The position numbers and the translations under genes are program-made. The notes below the pieces were generated by a model. It ran no database searches. It worked only from the letters and a program-made list of their open reading frames with translations, and was not told where the DNA came from. Shown one piece after another: positions 23,111 through 33,631 of a DNA stretch of 64,000 bases. Source of the DNA: Antedon bifida (lineage: Eukaryota > Echinodermata > Crinoidea > Comatulida > Antedonidae). The first letter of the stretch is position 1. Each line of letters begins with the position of its first letter. Location: positions 17,737,036 through 17,801,035 of the forward strand of contig OY727093.1 in the NCBI GenBank assembly GCA_963402885.1, in the 5' to 3' direction.

Positions 23111-25939
23111 CTATAGATGTATTACCTGTGGACATTGACACTAATATTGAGGTTCAACTGGCTGAAATCCATGTATCTGGAGGGAGTATTCTGCTTGGCT
23201 GTGTTTATAGACCCCCGAGTTCATCAAGAGAATGGTTAACCAATTTTCAAGAACTCTCAGACAATATACTCTCCATCATGCACAAATATACTGCTGTGAT
23301 CATCGCTGGTGATTTCAATTATGACTTTAGTTCGAACTCGAACTGTAATATTGAGTCATCTCTTAATCTTGTTCAACTTGTAAATTTTCCTACCAGATAT
23401 GCAAATAATGGATCACATTCTATGTTAGACCTTGTGTTCTGTAATAATAATGACATTATTCATAATGTCACAGGTGAACCTGGAATTAGTACAAGTGATC
23501 ATATAGGTATCTTCTTTGACTTAGCTGGACGGTTGGTCTGTCCTAAACAAGTTCCTAGATATTTTTATCAATATAAAAAGGTTAATCATGATGATTTTTT
23601 CCAAACTCTTAATTCAGTCCCGTGGGATCTCTGCTTTACGCAGCTTAACTTAGATTCCACTTGGGCTTGTTTTAAAGACCTTTTTCTAGCCGCAATTGAT
23701 GATTGCATACCCAAAGCTAAAAGCAAACCTCGCAGAAAATCAATCTGGATAACAACTGAAATTATTAAAATGTCTCGTAAAAAGAGACGCCTTTATCGAG
23801 ATGCAAAGAAACATCCGAATAACATGTATAAGTGGGAAAAATACAGAAAATTTAGTAACGCATTGCGTGAAACTACGAGAAAGTCTCATTATGATTACCT
23901 CCATAATCTTAGTTTAGGCTGTAAATCTAATCCTAAACGATTTTGGTCATATGTTAAGAAAAAACGAAAATGTGCAACAGAAAAAAAGTATACTTTAAAC
24001 GGCAATATCATAGACTCAGATTTAAATGCTACTAAAGCATTTTCGACATATTTTCATTCTAATTTTACTGAAGATAATGATGATTTCAATGTAACAAACG
24101 AAACATCTTATTGTAATCACAGTGAAATTGTCTTACCTTTAACTAGTATTGTCATCAATAGGGATCAAATTTTCCGTGCCCTTTTATCTTTAGATACTAA
24201 TAAATCCCCTGGGCCCGACGGGATTACCCCTATGATGTTGAGTATGGCTGCACCTGTTATATCCCCAATTTTGCTCAAAATTTTTCAAATGTCCCTTGAC
24301 CAAGGCATTGTGGTGAAGGAATGGAAATTGGCCAATGTTGTACCAATTTTTAAATCTGGTAGTAGAAATGATATAAGTAATTATAGACCAATATCACTTT
24401 GTTCAGTTGTTGGCAAAGTTCTAGAACGTATAGTGGCTGATAATTTTTTATTTCATCTTCAATGTAATGCGTTTGTTAGTCCTGTACAGCACGGGTTCTA
24501 TCCTGGAAGATCTTGTGTTACCCAAGCTTCATCCATATACCACGAATGGTCCAAAATATTAGATGGTACGAACCCACCAGTCGTCGATGCTATATTCCTT
24601 GATTGGGAAAAAGCATTTGACCGTGTGAGTCACCCTAAACTATTACGTAAGCTCCACAATTTTGGTCTATGTGGTCCAATTTTGAAATGGATGGGCTCAT
24701 TTCTTACTGATCGTTGCCAACAGATTGTCCTTAATGGACTGATATCTGACCGTACACCTGTTGTTTCAGGTGTACCTCAAGGGTCGGTACTTGGCCCATT
24801 ACTTTTCAACTCGTTCGTTTTTGACCTCCCTATGTCGATCACCTCTCAAATTAGACAATATGCCGACGATACGGTGGTGTTTAGGCCAATTAGATGTGAA
24901 TATGATGCGATATTACTTCAAAAAGATCTAGATAACATCGATGAATGGTGTCAAAATAACATGATGAGACTTAATGCTAAAAAATGCAAAGTTCTCCATA
25001 TTACTCGCAAACGTAATCCCATTCATGCTCGTTATCATATTCACACTAATGACCTTCAAGCAGTTACCTCCTACAAATATCTTGGTATTCACTTTGAAAG
25101 CAATCTCTCTTGGTCAACGCATGTGTCCGCAATTACCACAAAATCTCTCCAAATTGTCGGATTCATAAAGCGTTTTGTGATATTTAACGACCCTGTAATT
25201 TTGATGAGGCTTTTTAACGGTTTATGTAGGCCCATACCTGAGTATGCTGCCCCTGTTTGGGTGCCTCATCAAAAACAACATATTACTAGCATAAATAAAC
25301 CTCTTCGAAGGATCACAAAATTGTGTGCTAAGGGCGATTACGAGCAACGGCTCGAACATTTAAATTTGCCATCTATGGACCAGAGAGTGTGTTTTCTCAG
25401 TATACTTTTTATTATGAAATGTTTGTATGGTCGAATTGATCTTAATATTCACGATTTTGTTGATTTTAATCCAAGGTATTCCGAATCAGTTATTTTTAAA
25501 CACAAATATGCCAGAACCAATTCTTTTAAATATTCATTGTACACTAATTTTCCCCGTGTATGGCAAGAGATTCCTAATTATATTAGAGAACATTCTTTAT
25601 TTAGTTTTAACACATTTGTGACAGCTCTCCGGTCTTATGTCAGGCAACTTTAAACTTTTTATCTTTTTTTTTATCTTTAAACAATCATTCTTATCTGTAC
25701 ATAATATTTATATATATATATTTTTTAGATTCAATTTTAATGATTGTTCAACTTGATGCCTCGCAGTTTTAAAATTTTTATATCTTTGTTTTTTTTATGG
25801 TTTACTTATATGTTCAAGTGCAGTATATGGAGAGCCGTCTCGATAGTGCTTTGCACTCATGGCAATCCTCAGGGTGCTGCACCGCTGTCTTGTTGTTATG
25901 TATTTTTGTGCCTGAAAATTGAATAAATAAAAATAAATA
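23111..25939 (+). mobile_element. 5'-truncated CR1/jockey-type non-LTR retrotransposon in polymerase copy B
   Basis: This LINE has truncated its endonuclease at the 5' side and ends in an A-rich (AAATA)n-like tail at about 25915-25939. Copy A supplies the approximate empty site: TGTCGAACAT is followed by ATATGATTG-like sequence there, whereas in copy B the pieces are separated by this insert. A short target duplication AACAT is visible at 23106-23110 and 25940-25944. The 3' UTR (25654-25939) holds a GC-richer stretch (CTCAGGGTGCTGCACC) and no second ORF. Confidence 0.85.
23128..25653 (+). CDS. LINE ORF2-like polyprotein: partial endonuclease plus reverse transcriptase
   Basis: An 841-codon frame is open from the 5' truncation to a TAA. 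It starts inside the apurinic-type endonuclease domain: GDFNYDF (about residue 60) and SDHIGIFF (about 122) are the C-terminal endonuclease motifs, while the N-terminal catalytic part is gone. Reverse transcriptase follows: NKSPGPDGITP (about 355), NYRPISL, DWEKAFDRVSH, SGVPQGSVLGPLLF (about 545) and the catalytic YADDTVVF (about 575). The C-terminal region has the usual LCRPIPEYAAPVW and SFNTFVTALRSY pattern. A GTG codon at 23128 opens the listed frame, but it is not a natural start; the frame continues upstream to the truncation point at 23111. A long intact frame implies a fairly recent insertion. Clade (CR1 or jockey superfamily) is inferred from motif style. Confidence 0.9.
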   Translation: MDIDTNIEVQLAEIHVSGGSILLGCVYRPPSSSREWLTNFQELSDNILSIMHKYTAVIIAGDFNYDFSSNSNCNIESSLNLVQLVNFPTRYANNGSHSMLDLVFCNNNDIIHNVTGEPGISTSDHIGIFFDLAGRLVCPKQVPRYFYQYKKVNHDDFFQTLNSVPWDLCFTQLNLDSTWACFKDLFLAAIDDCIPKAKSKPRRKSIWITTEIIKMSRKKRRLYRDAKKHPNNMYKWEKYRKFSNALRETTRKSHYDYLHNLSLGCKSNPKRFWSYVKKKRKCATEKKYTLNGNIIDSDLNATKAFSTYFHSNFTEDNDDFNVTNETSYCNHSEIVLPLTSIVINRDQIFRALLSLDTNKSPGPDGITPMMLSMAAPVISPILLKIFQMSLDQGIVVKEWKLANVVPIFKSGSRNDISNYRPISLCSVVGKVLERIVADNFLFHLQCNAFVSPVQHGFYPGRSCVTQASSIYHEWSKILDGTNPPVVDAIFLDWEKAFDRVSHPKLLRKLHNFGLCGPILKWMGSFLTDRCQQIVLNGLISDRTPVVSGVPQGSVLGPLLFNSFVFDLPMSITSQIRQYADDTVVFRPIRCEYDAILLQKDLDNIDEWCQNNMMRLNAKKCKVLHITRKRNPIHARYHIHTNDLQAVTSYKYLGIHFESNLSWSTHVSAITTKSLQIVGFIKRFVIFNDPVILMRLFNGLCRPIPEYAAPVWVPHQKQHITSINKPLRRITKLCAKGDYEQRLEHLNLPSMDQRVCFLSILFIMKCLYGRIDLNIHDFVDFNPRYSESVIFKHKYARTNSFKYSLYTNFPRVWQEIPNYIREHSLFSFNTFVTALRSYVRQL

Positions 25940-26430
25940 AACATATGATTGACAATCTGTATCATGAATCATGCCAACACGATGAAAATGAAAGATGCTT
26001 GACAGGGACTTGGGTATCAACGGAGTTGGAGAAAGCTGCTGAGGTTGGAATTTTAAGCAGAAGAGCGAGTACCTCAGATGATACTTCTCCCGGAGTATAT
26101 TATTACTTTTCTTAAATTAAAGCAGGAAGCTTCTGGATGACCTGAATGGTGTGTAAAGATAAATACATTAAAGACTACGAAACCAACGAAAACATTTAAC
26201 TAAATAAGGACTACGATCCTTGGCCTTGGTTTCAGACACAAGAGTTATTGTACACGATGTTAACTTTATAAATGATGATCTAGCGTAAATAAGTTTGAAG
26301 ATGACCAACAATTTATAAAGATCAACAAGAAAGTACAGTAAATGTAGTTATTGCGGCATTAACCACTGCTACAGCAAGGCTAAGGTACTTTTATCTTGAA
26401 ATATCAAAATTCTAAATGGATTAATTAATG
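25940..26430 (+). pseudogene. Polinton/Maverick-type DNA polymerase B pseudogene, copy B (3' part)
   Basis: This continues copy B after the LINE. It aligns by eye with 20400-20940 of copy A and carries the same in-frame TGA at 26138. It has its own small deletions (for example about 60 bp near 26220) but retains a segment absent from A, about 26350-26395, where one frame reads AALTTATARL, expected just before the DTDS motif in this family. Similarity fades near 26430 at the sequence atggtgcgtgggg, which also occurs at about 18647 beside the start of copy A and may mark an element boundary or recombination point. No open frame remains. Confidence 0.62.
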
Positions 26431-28486
26431 GTGCGTGGGGCTGGTCCCCGAAAGTAAACTAGCTTGCTAGTAGATTCTAATCACTTAGGTTATGTGAAGT
26501 TCCAGGGTAAAAGAATAAGATTTCCAAGACTGATTTTTACTAAAGGATATTTGTTTTCTTCGAATGTGGGACTACGCAGTATTCCAGTGTACTGTATTCA
26601 AGTTGGATAACATTAGGCGTGTGGTTATAAGCTTGGAATTGTTATTAAGGAATTGGATTTGGAATATATACAGCATAATAAAGAAGAAAAAAAAGAAAAT
26701 ACTGTACTGATTCTTACATTGGCATTATTAAGAATTTCAGTTTCAAACCTTATTTATTTGATTATATTCTTATTTATAATGACTAAAAATACTGTACATT
26801 GAAATTTCCGAAATGTAATATTAATAATGATTTTAATAGTGTGAAAGGTAAAATGGCAATGCATCAAGATTTATGTATAGTTTTTGTAAATAGTCATTTA
26901 ACGTCAAATCTCAACGTTCGCAGTATATACAAGATGACGGCGTTTCCCCATGTTCAGCAATCTTGTAGATCTCCCTTTATATTAGTCTCCAATCCAGTTG
27001 TTCCATTGCAAACATAAATATATTACAGTGTTCAATCTTCAGATGTCTGTACTGTACGTACACTATCTATATTTGAATACAGGCAAAGTCGGTAGCCTTT
27101 CTCCAAGCAATCAATATTGTTCTTCATCAAACGTGCAATTTCATATTAATATCGTTGTTCCAGATACGGTTAATTGTAATGTAATACGGTCCTAATAATC
27201 TTTTAATAAATATGGTCAAATGTTTTTATCATGTATGTACTTGCTTCTGTTTGCACATTCTCCAAATACTGTATGTACTTTTATTAAATTGTGCAAAAAT
27301 TAAGTATTCCGTATGTTTACTCCATTTAACACTTACGGTAGATTATTAAATCATTACATCCAAACTTTTTATTTTTTTAACAGATTCTTTACAAACTTCC
27401 ATTGCAAATTTTTGCAATTTCGGCATCTATTCAATTCAAGAAATATACAGTACAGAAATCTATCTTGTTGTTCAGTTTTTTATGTAGCTTTTAGTGATGC
27501 GCAAGATATCCATCCTTTAGCAATTGATTTTGTTAAATATTCTGTATTGTTAAACTTGTGACGTTCAAGATGTCTAATATGCAATACATTAATTTGTTCA
27601 AATTTTCTTCAAGGTTTGTCCAACTACTAATAAATCGTTGCAGTGTTTGTGTTCATATCGGACTTTTGATCGTGTGTAAGGCCACTTCTTTTGGCACTAC
27701 CTTATACGCCAAATTTTCTCTACATGTTCTTATTCATTTATTATGTATTGTCTTAATTCCTGATGAGGATCCAAATAAAGATTGAATCATGGCTGTTTTA
27801 TACTACCGGTATGATGTGTAAATTCTATTAAAGGCGCTTTCTATACTAACTCGTTCAATATGCATTGGATAAACACTATAATTAGGATTTTTGAACATGT
27901 TACCAATACTTTTATTTCAGAATTACTTTTTTTCCATTTTCAATGCAGATTATGTTCTAGTTATCAATGGTTTCATAAGGTTTGAAACTATCCATTGCAT
28001 ATGCCTAAATATATAGTACAAGTATGACGGACAACGACATTGGATAAAGAGATACAGATGGCATATTTTACATGGTATATTTTGGAGGGTGTATTATTTT
28101 TACATTGAAGAACTGTATTAAAATGTTTAAAAAAACGGTGTTAAAGCAAAAGGCGTGTTGCGTGAAAGAATCTCTTATTTACACCACACACAACGTATCA
28201 GGCGTGGTTGGTGTGAGTAGTTATTAGAGATTGGACTGTTATTGAAAGTTCTATGACGAAAATGTGGGTTGGGAAAGAGAGTGAATACAAAGAGTGAACC
28301 ACTTTCTGGGTGAACTATGACATTTACTTGGTAGGAATCAGCTGGAGAATAAAATTACTGCACACATTTAACTGAAGAAATAATAATTCCATTGATATTG
28401 ACATTATTACAACAAGATATGAAGAAATCAAATTGTGATCTTAAGAAATTTGACAATAATGAAACGAGAATCTTAGGCTTGATGAT

Positions 28487-28694
28487 AACTATCATTGATT
28501 GGACATAATGGTGATGGGACCACCACCTGGTGGTGATTAATGCTGAAGAAAGTGATATAGATTAGGCATAGGATGACGATGGAAATCAGCAACTATCATT
28601 GATTGGACATAATGGTGATGGGACCACCACCTGGTGGTGATTTATGCTGAAGAAAGTGATATAGATTAGGCATAGGACGACGATGGAAACCAAC
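28487..28694 (+). repeat. 104-bp tandem duplication
   Basis: Two copies begin aactatcattgattggacat (28487 and 28591), each with the palindrome ccaccacctggtggtg. A few substitutions separate them. Confidence 0.9.
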
Positions 28695-29971
28695 AACTAT
28701 CCAACTATACTATTGTATACAATTTGTGTTTGTAGGAAACACAGCTGCTGAAACTAAATCTATTCACCATAAAACTATTGAATACAATATAATACAGACC
28801 GAAAGCATTTCGTTATGCGTATGTACACATTTTATTTGGATTTACTGTAAATTTGTCAATAATTTTATAATTGTAGTAACATCATCAAGATGTGTCACTT
28901 TGAAATATTCAAACTTAAGACTGGTAAACTTTATATAAACCATAATGTAAAAATTAAAGAGTATGGGGTCGATAAATGAGCATTTTAATGTAGAATAGAA
29001 ACTTGCAATTCTATAGGGAAAGAGAGTTTTAAAACATCTTCTATTCATCTACTTCTATTTTAAAAGGCTACAGAAAATAGGATCCCTGCAGTATTGTATA
29101 TAAACAATGTAAATGTTTCTGAATAAATGTGGTAGTAGTAAATATAATGGCATACTTACCCTACACTATTTATTCTATGACATCATAGTTGCCATGTGGT
29201 TGCAGTCCGGCGTAAAATACATCTGGCTACCATTCACATTTTCCTTGTGTTCCTCTTCATGTTGAAAGCAGAAGTACAATGAATCGAAACATCGTTACGC
29301 TCGGTTTTATACTGAATTGCACGCATCTCACCTAAAGAAAAGTCATTGTTAATCATATGCATATTTAACCAGGCTAAGGGTGTGGTCGCTTTACTTGAAT
29401 TTAACACGTCCATTCAGAGAGGATAGCGTAAATACTCAATTCAGGCAAGACCCAGGGAGAAAAACATGTATAAAAATATCTTGTATCTTCTTTAGTTTCA
29501 ATTACCATATTGTTATTCAAGCATTTTAAAGAGCTGTGCATGACATCATAGACAAACGATATTGGAAAAATACATTACAATACAAAAACAAGTAGTTCAG
29601 AATATGTTTTAATTTAATCGAAACAAATGGTCGTAGACAATGTGTGTAATGGCACATCACGCCGCACCGTAAGCTACAGTTAGGCGTCACTTTTGATGTC
29701 GAAAAAAAATAGTTAATTATATATAATCGATGGCAATTACAACGCCAATCCTAACACTAATAATATAGCTGTTATTATGATTAATGTAAAACTTACCAAC
29801 ATTTTCAACAACCAAAATAACAGCATTTAACAGCTACTGTACATAGGATGTCCGCATAACCCAAAAATGTACTACGAAATGAGAAAAGAACAACCCATCG
29901 TCTGCCAATATGGCGAAGCACCTGTCTCACTGAAGGAATATGCAAATTCGCAAATTCCTCAGATTTTGGCT

Positions 29972-30171
29972 TAAAGCCTGTTTTCCTGTCGACGTTAGTC
30001 GACGCTATCGTTAACAATAATCGGCGATCTTCTACGTAAACATTGAAATGTTAACGATTTACAGGAAAAGGTACTCGCTATCGTTATCATTTCAACTTGA
30101 TCGTTTTCAGACGATCGTCGTTGAACTGTTAACGATCAACGATGATAACGTCGACAGGAAAACAGGCTTTA
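29972..30171. mobile_element. 200-bp MITE with perfect 26-bp inverted ends
   Basis: The 26-bp ends begin TAAAGCCTGTTTTCCTGT and are exact reverse complements. The interior contains further self-complementary taacgat/atcgtta runs, so nearly the whole element can fold. No ORF. The target duplication is unclear. Confidence 0.8.
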
Positions 30172-31495
30172 GGTGCAGATATTACATACCGCAATGAATC
30201 ATATTTTTTGACTATGATGAAATCTTTAAACATTTTTTAAATGATGCACAGTCAAAGTATATACTTTCAACTTTAATATATGAGCATTTTAAAGAAGATG
30301 GTTAATGTTAAGTTTGTTATTTCGGTCCAAGAAAATGCCATAGTTTGTTTGATTGTCGAAAAAAAATTAACATGCAATCAATAGCGTAATCAACCTTTTT
30401 TCTCTTGATTTCATAATAATAATCATACCTTGATACATACACTTAAGTGTTATTATTGGTGAAAACGGCCACCCTTAAAAAATCCCCCTCTTACCTTGGA
30501 TCCGCATTTCTGTGAACATGAATTTTCTTGGTTGATAATCTAACTGTCGGGATGAATGATAAATAGGCCTAATTAGTTGGCATTTTATTAACGCGCGTTA
30601 AATTTAATTTCAAAATAACTATGTTTACTTTTACATTATCATTATAGTTTTTCTTTAAGCTTTGAAGATTTATTTATAATTTTTTTTTTAGTTTTAAAAT
30701 AAATGTAAATTAACATAAAAAACAGAAACATTATTAACATCATAACTTTATGGAGAACAAAAGCGAAATAATAATTTACATATATCGCTAAAATAGCTCC
30801 CAAATAAAAACACTGTCACAAATTCCATTATGAACATCATTTTTAAATTAATATGACTTGACACAAAAACGATTATTTTTATATTTCAAAAAACAAAGTA
30901 ATCCTAGCCTTTTCTTGTTTTCACAGTGCTTTCAGACATTTCATGTTTGTTTTTTTTTTGTAGTTTTTTTTAGCTTTCCAAATTTAATACACTTCTCTAA
31001 TAAACCAATTTGATTATTCATTCTACTAATTTAGTCAATAAGCCGGAGGGGCAGGACAGGGCACATTTAATAGCCAAATGTGATAAAACCAAGAATAACA
31101 CGGCATACGAATTCGTGGAACGTAACACAGCAATAAAAAGTATCCAATGTTCAGAAAAATGAAGCCGAGGCTATGAATATTCGATTTAATTGTAGATGGT
31201 GAAAGTAAGGCTTATCTTTAGGTTGCCTTGAGGCCTTTCCTTTTTTCACCACCAAGAGTGTCGTTCAGTTTAAAGAAGTACCATGATACACAATTAAACA
31301 ATAAGTTGATAAATGTCATGGGCATTGCTTGTAGAAATAAACAAAAAATCAAATAAAAACCATTTAAATTCATGTAATTAGTGTTATAAAAATAACATAT
31401 TTATTTGCTTAACAAATTTCTGATAACTATACATTTTAATGATTAGTAGAAAAATAATTAATTTAAAGGTACATTGTGATATTTCGTAAAAATTA

Positions 31496-32286
31496 TTAAT
31501 GAATTGAAATTATTATTAGATTGATTGCATTTTTTTTTAAATATTGTAATTTCTTTATGGGACAGCTGAGTGAATTACAAAGTGTTGATCTCTTGATGCC
31601 AAGGATATCATTAATGGCAGGGCGGCGGTCTGGATCACGATGATCTATTTCAAGAAGAGGTTTCATATCTAAAAAAGCACCCATGTCGACGAAAATTATA
31701 CCAAGACTGTCCGATTTAAATGATGGTGGTGAATTCGGAAAATTAAGCTCCGGGGCATATTCTCTATTAGATAACATGGCACATTCGCTTTGTGCAGCAG
31801 GAGTGTTGTTCAGCTCAAACATGTCGAATGAAGAATTCACGTGACAGACAGCACCAAAATCAATAATTTTTGCACACCATCTGTCACATTATGGTGGATA
31901 AGAACGTTCCTAATAGCTAGATCATTGTGGATGATTCCGTGCGCTTGCATTATTCCAACTCCCTCTCTGCTATATCTACCGCTATGTGGATACCTTCTAT
32001 GAGACTCAGTTGTGGGTCTTGGGATTTGATGGCTCTAGATAGAGTCACAGACTGGAGACGTTCTGGAATTCCTACATACTCGATGACGATCTTCTTTCTT
32101 GATTCAAATAAACCTTTCAAATAAATGGTGGGAATAATCTGCTTCGAGTGTGACTAAAAACTCATACCTCGGTTGCTTCGATTTGTCCCTTGGGGCCATG
32201 CAGGATTTTACAGCAACAGGAGGGCCATCTAATGAATTGAGTCGATATAAAGAGACTTCGCCGTACAAACTTTTTCCAAGCGTCAC
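31496..32286 (-). pseudogene. Protein kinase domain, degenerate (HND catalytic loop)
   Basis: A recognisable kinase domain runs from 32286 down to 31496. Exon-like 32286-32168 has a good CAG acceptor and GTATGAG donor and encodes the glycine-loop VTLGKSLYGEVSLYR and VAVKSC with the ATP-lysine. Later parts appear in three different frames: KKIVIEYVG, then HGIIHNDLAIRNVLI (catalytic loop with Asn in place of the HRD Arg), then KIIDFGAV, then REYAPE and DPDRRPAINDIL. Frame breaks fall near 32110, 31960 and 31880. They are small, so either this is a young pseudogene or the assembly has indel errors. A functional gene with tiny introns is less likely because the alpha-C region is spread over one break. 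The kinase subfamily is not identified. Confidence 0.65.
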
Positions 32287-32389
32287 CTGAGGAATAAAAA
32301 CAATGAGGTTACTTTTGTAATAAATACACAAATTGCTTTGCCATTCTCCACCGAATGAAGCACTCGACGAAGTGGTGTAACCGTCATAA

Positions 32390-32965
32390 TCATCCGTAAC
32401 TATCAACAACAGCCAAGTCTGCGTGTTCGATTGCAGCAGTTTGTAAGGTGATGAATAAGAATGTGATCCAACTGGGACATACATCATTTTGAAAGCTAAT
32501 GACGTAATGATGGCGTCTGGCGGAATATGATTGGCACAAAGCTCGTGCAGTGTCACTATCTTCACCTATGGGAGGCATTACAGCAGTTCGCCTGCTCATA
32601 CTGAGAATAACGAGATGAATCAAACCACACAGAGCTTGGTAAATATGGTATATCAACCAGTATGCAGATGCTGGTGTTTCATTTAATGTTGTCACACTTT
32701 GGTTCCCAACACCATTGCTGTCAGCAAATAGCATCCAAATTCTGGTAAGCATCATTACACAGATTAATCGGGCTTGTTCACTTTCAAAGATGATATGCAC
32801 TGAAGACTGCAAATGATTAAAAAATAAGCTTATAACCAGCTTGTTGTTGTAGTAGATGGCCGGTTGTGTATGATGGACGAGTGGTATCGGGTCTGGATGG
32901 CAGGAACAACGATCGATAACATAATTCATAGCATGGAGGTTCATAGTATTGGCTTCCAAAGTCAA
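32390..32965 (-). other. Unassigned 191-codon open frame upstream of the kinase remnant
   Basis: This open frame directly precedes the kinase domain on the same strand. It contains ESEQARLICVMMLTRIWMLF and GEDSDTARALCQSYSARR and no motif I recognise. An overlapping frame (32565-32290) runs to the kinase acceptor at 32286 and holds HELCANHIPPDAIITSL. The frame could be part of the decayed kinase gene, another element, or chance. There is no start context and no repeat structure to support it. Coding status is uncertain. Confidence 0.25.
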
Positions 32966-33393
32966 GTGATGGTTGATCTAATAAATAAAGTGCCTATAAA
33001 AAGAAAGAACAGAAATGTTTATAGCAAGATAATTAAGCTAGTTAGTTCATTAACTGATTTTTTGAAAGAGAAGTTTCACTTAAAGTTTACTTCACTTGTT
33101 CATGCTTTGGTCTTGGTGCTATCAGTATCGATGGCGACAATCTAGCTTTTAGTAGGGAATTATCCGTATTTTCCAACGGTGTCGTATTCATGTGATGTAA
33201 TAAGAGATTCAAATAAAACCGTAACGAGGCTGTTATTTTTTCAAAGAAATAAATATTAGTATGTATCGGTATCAAATACATGTTTTATAATGTTAATATT
33301 ATAATGCCACATGCAGGTACGTACCTTGTGTGACCTGGTATCTAAACTGAAGCAACCATAGTGGAATGGTTCGGTACTGATGACACGTTCAGG

Positions 33394-33620
33394 TTATCTT
33401 CGTAGCCATTTTGCAATGATGCTGTTGATAGACACGTTAGTCATCTGGTGGGATTCAATCGCACAATGTGTTTTCATGACAGCTCTTGCATGGACTGAAC
33501 CAACATTCTTTACCACAGAGTTGGCAAACTGACCTTTAACAAGGTTAAATGAGTGATGGAACCGAGTTGATTGCGTCAATGTTGAAACTCTTTCTAATGG
33601 TGTTTGTGCAGCAATGTCGG
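33394..33620 (-). other. Unassigned open frame next to the LINE at 33.6 kb
   Basis: A minus-strand frame reads continuously from about 33620 to 33394 with normal-looking composition (HHSFNLVKGQFANSVVK, IESHQMTNVSINSIIAK). It ends at TAA after KWLRR. It may be a 5' exon of the decayed kinase gene, cut by the adjoining LINE. I recognise no family. Confidence 0.25.
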
Positions 33621-33631
33621 GTTCTGAATTG

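Larger units (their letters stand above)
26431..31495. other. Gene-poor intergenic stretch
   Basis: AT-rich sequence with only short open frames. I see the 104-bp tandem duplication (28487) and the 26-bp-TIR MITE (29972). The part 26431-26560 may hold more polymerase debris but no motif is readable. Nothing else is supported. Confidence 0.6.

Noticed and set aside
26799-27785. Series of 65-82 codon frames
   Set aside because: Composition is hydrophobic, AT-driven, with no motif, splice logic or repeats; treated as chance.
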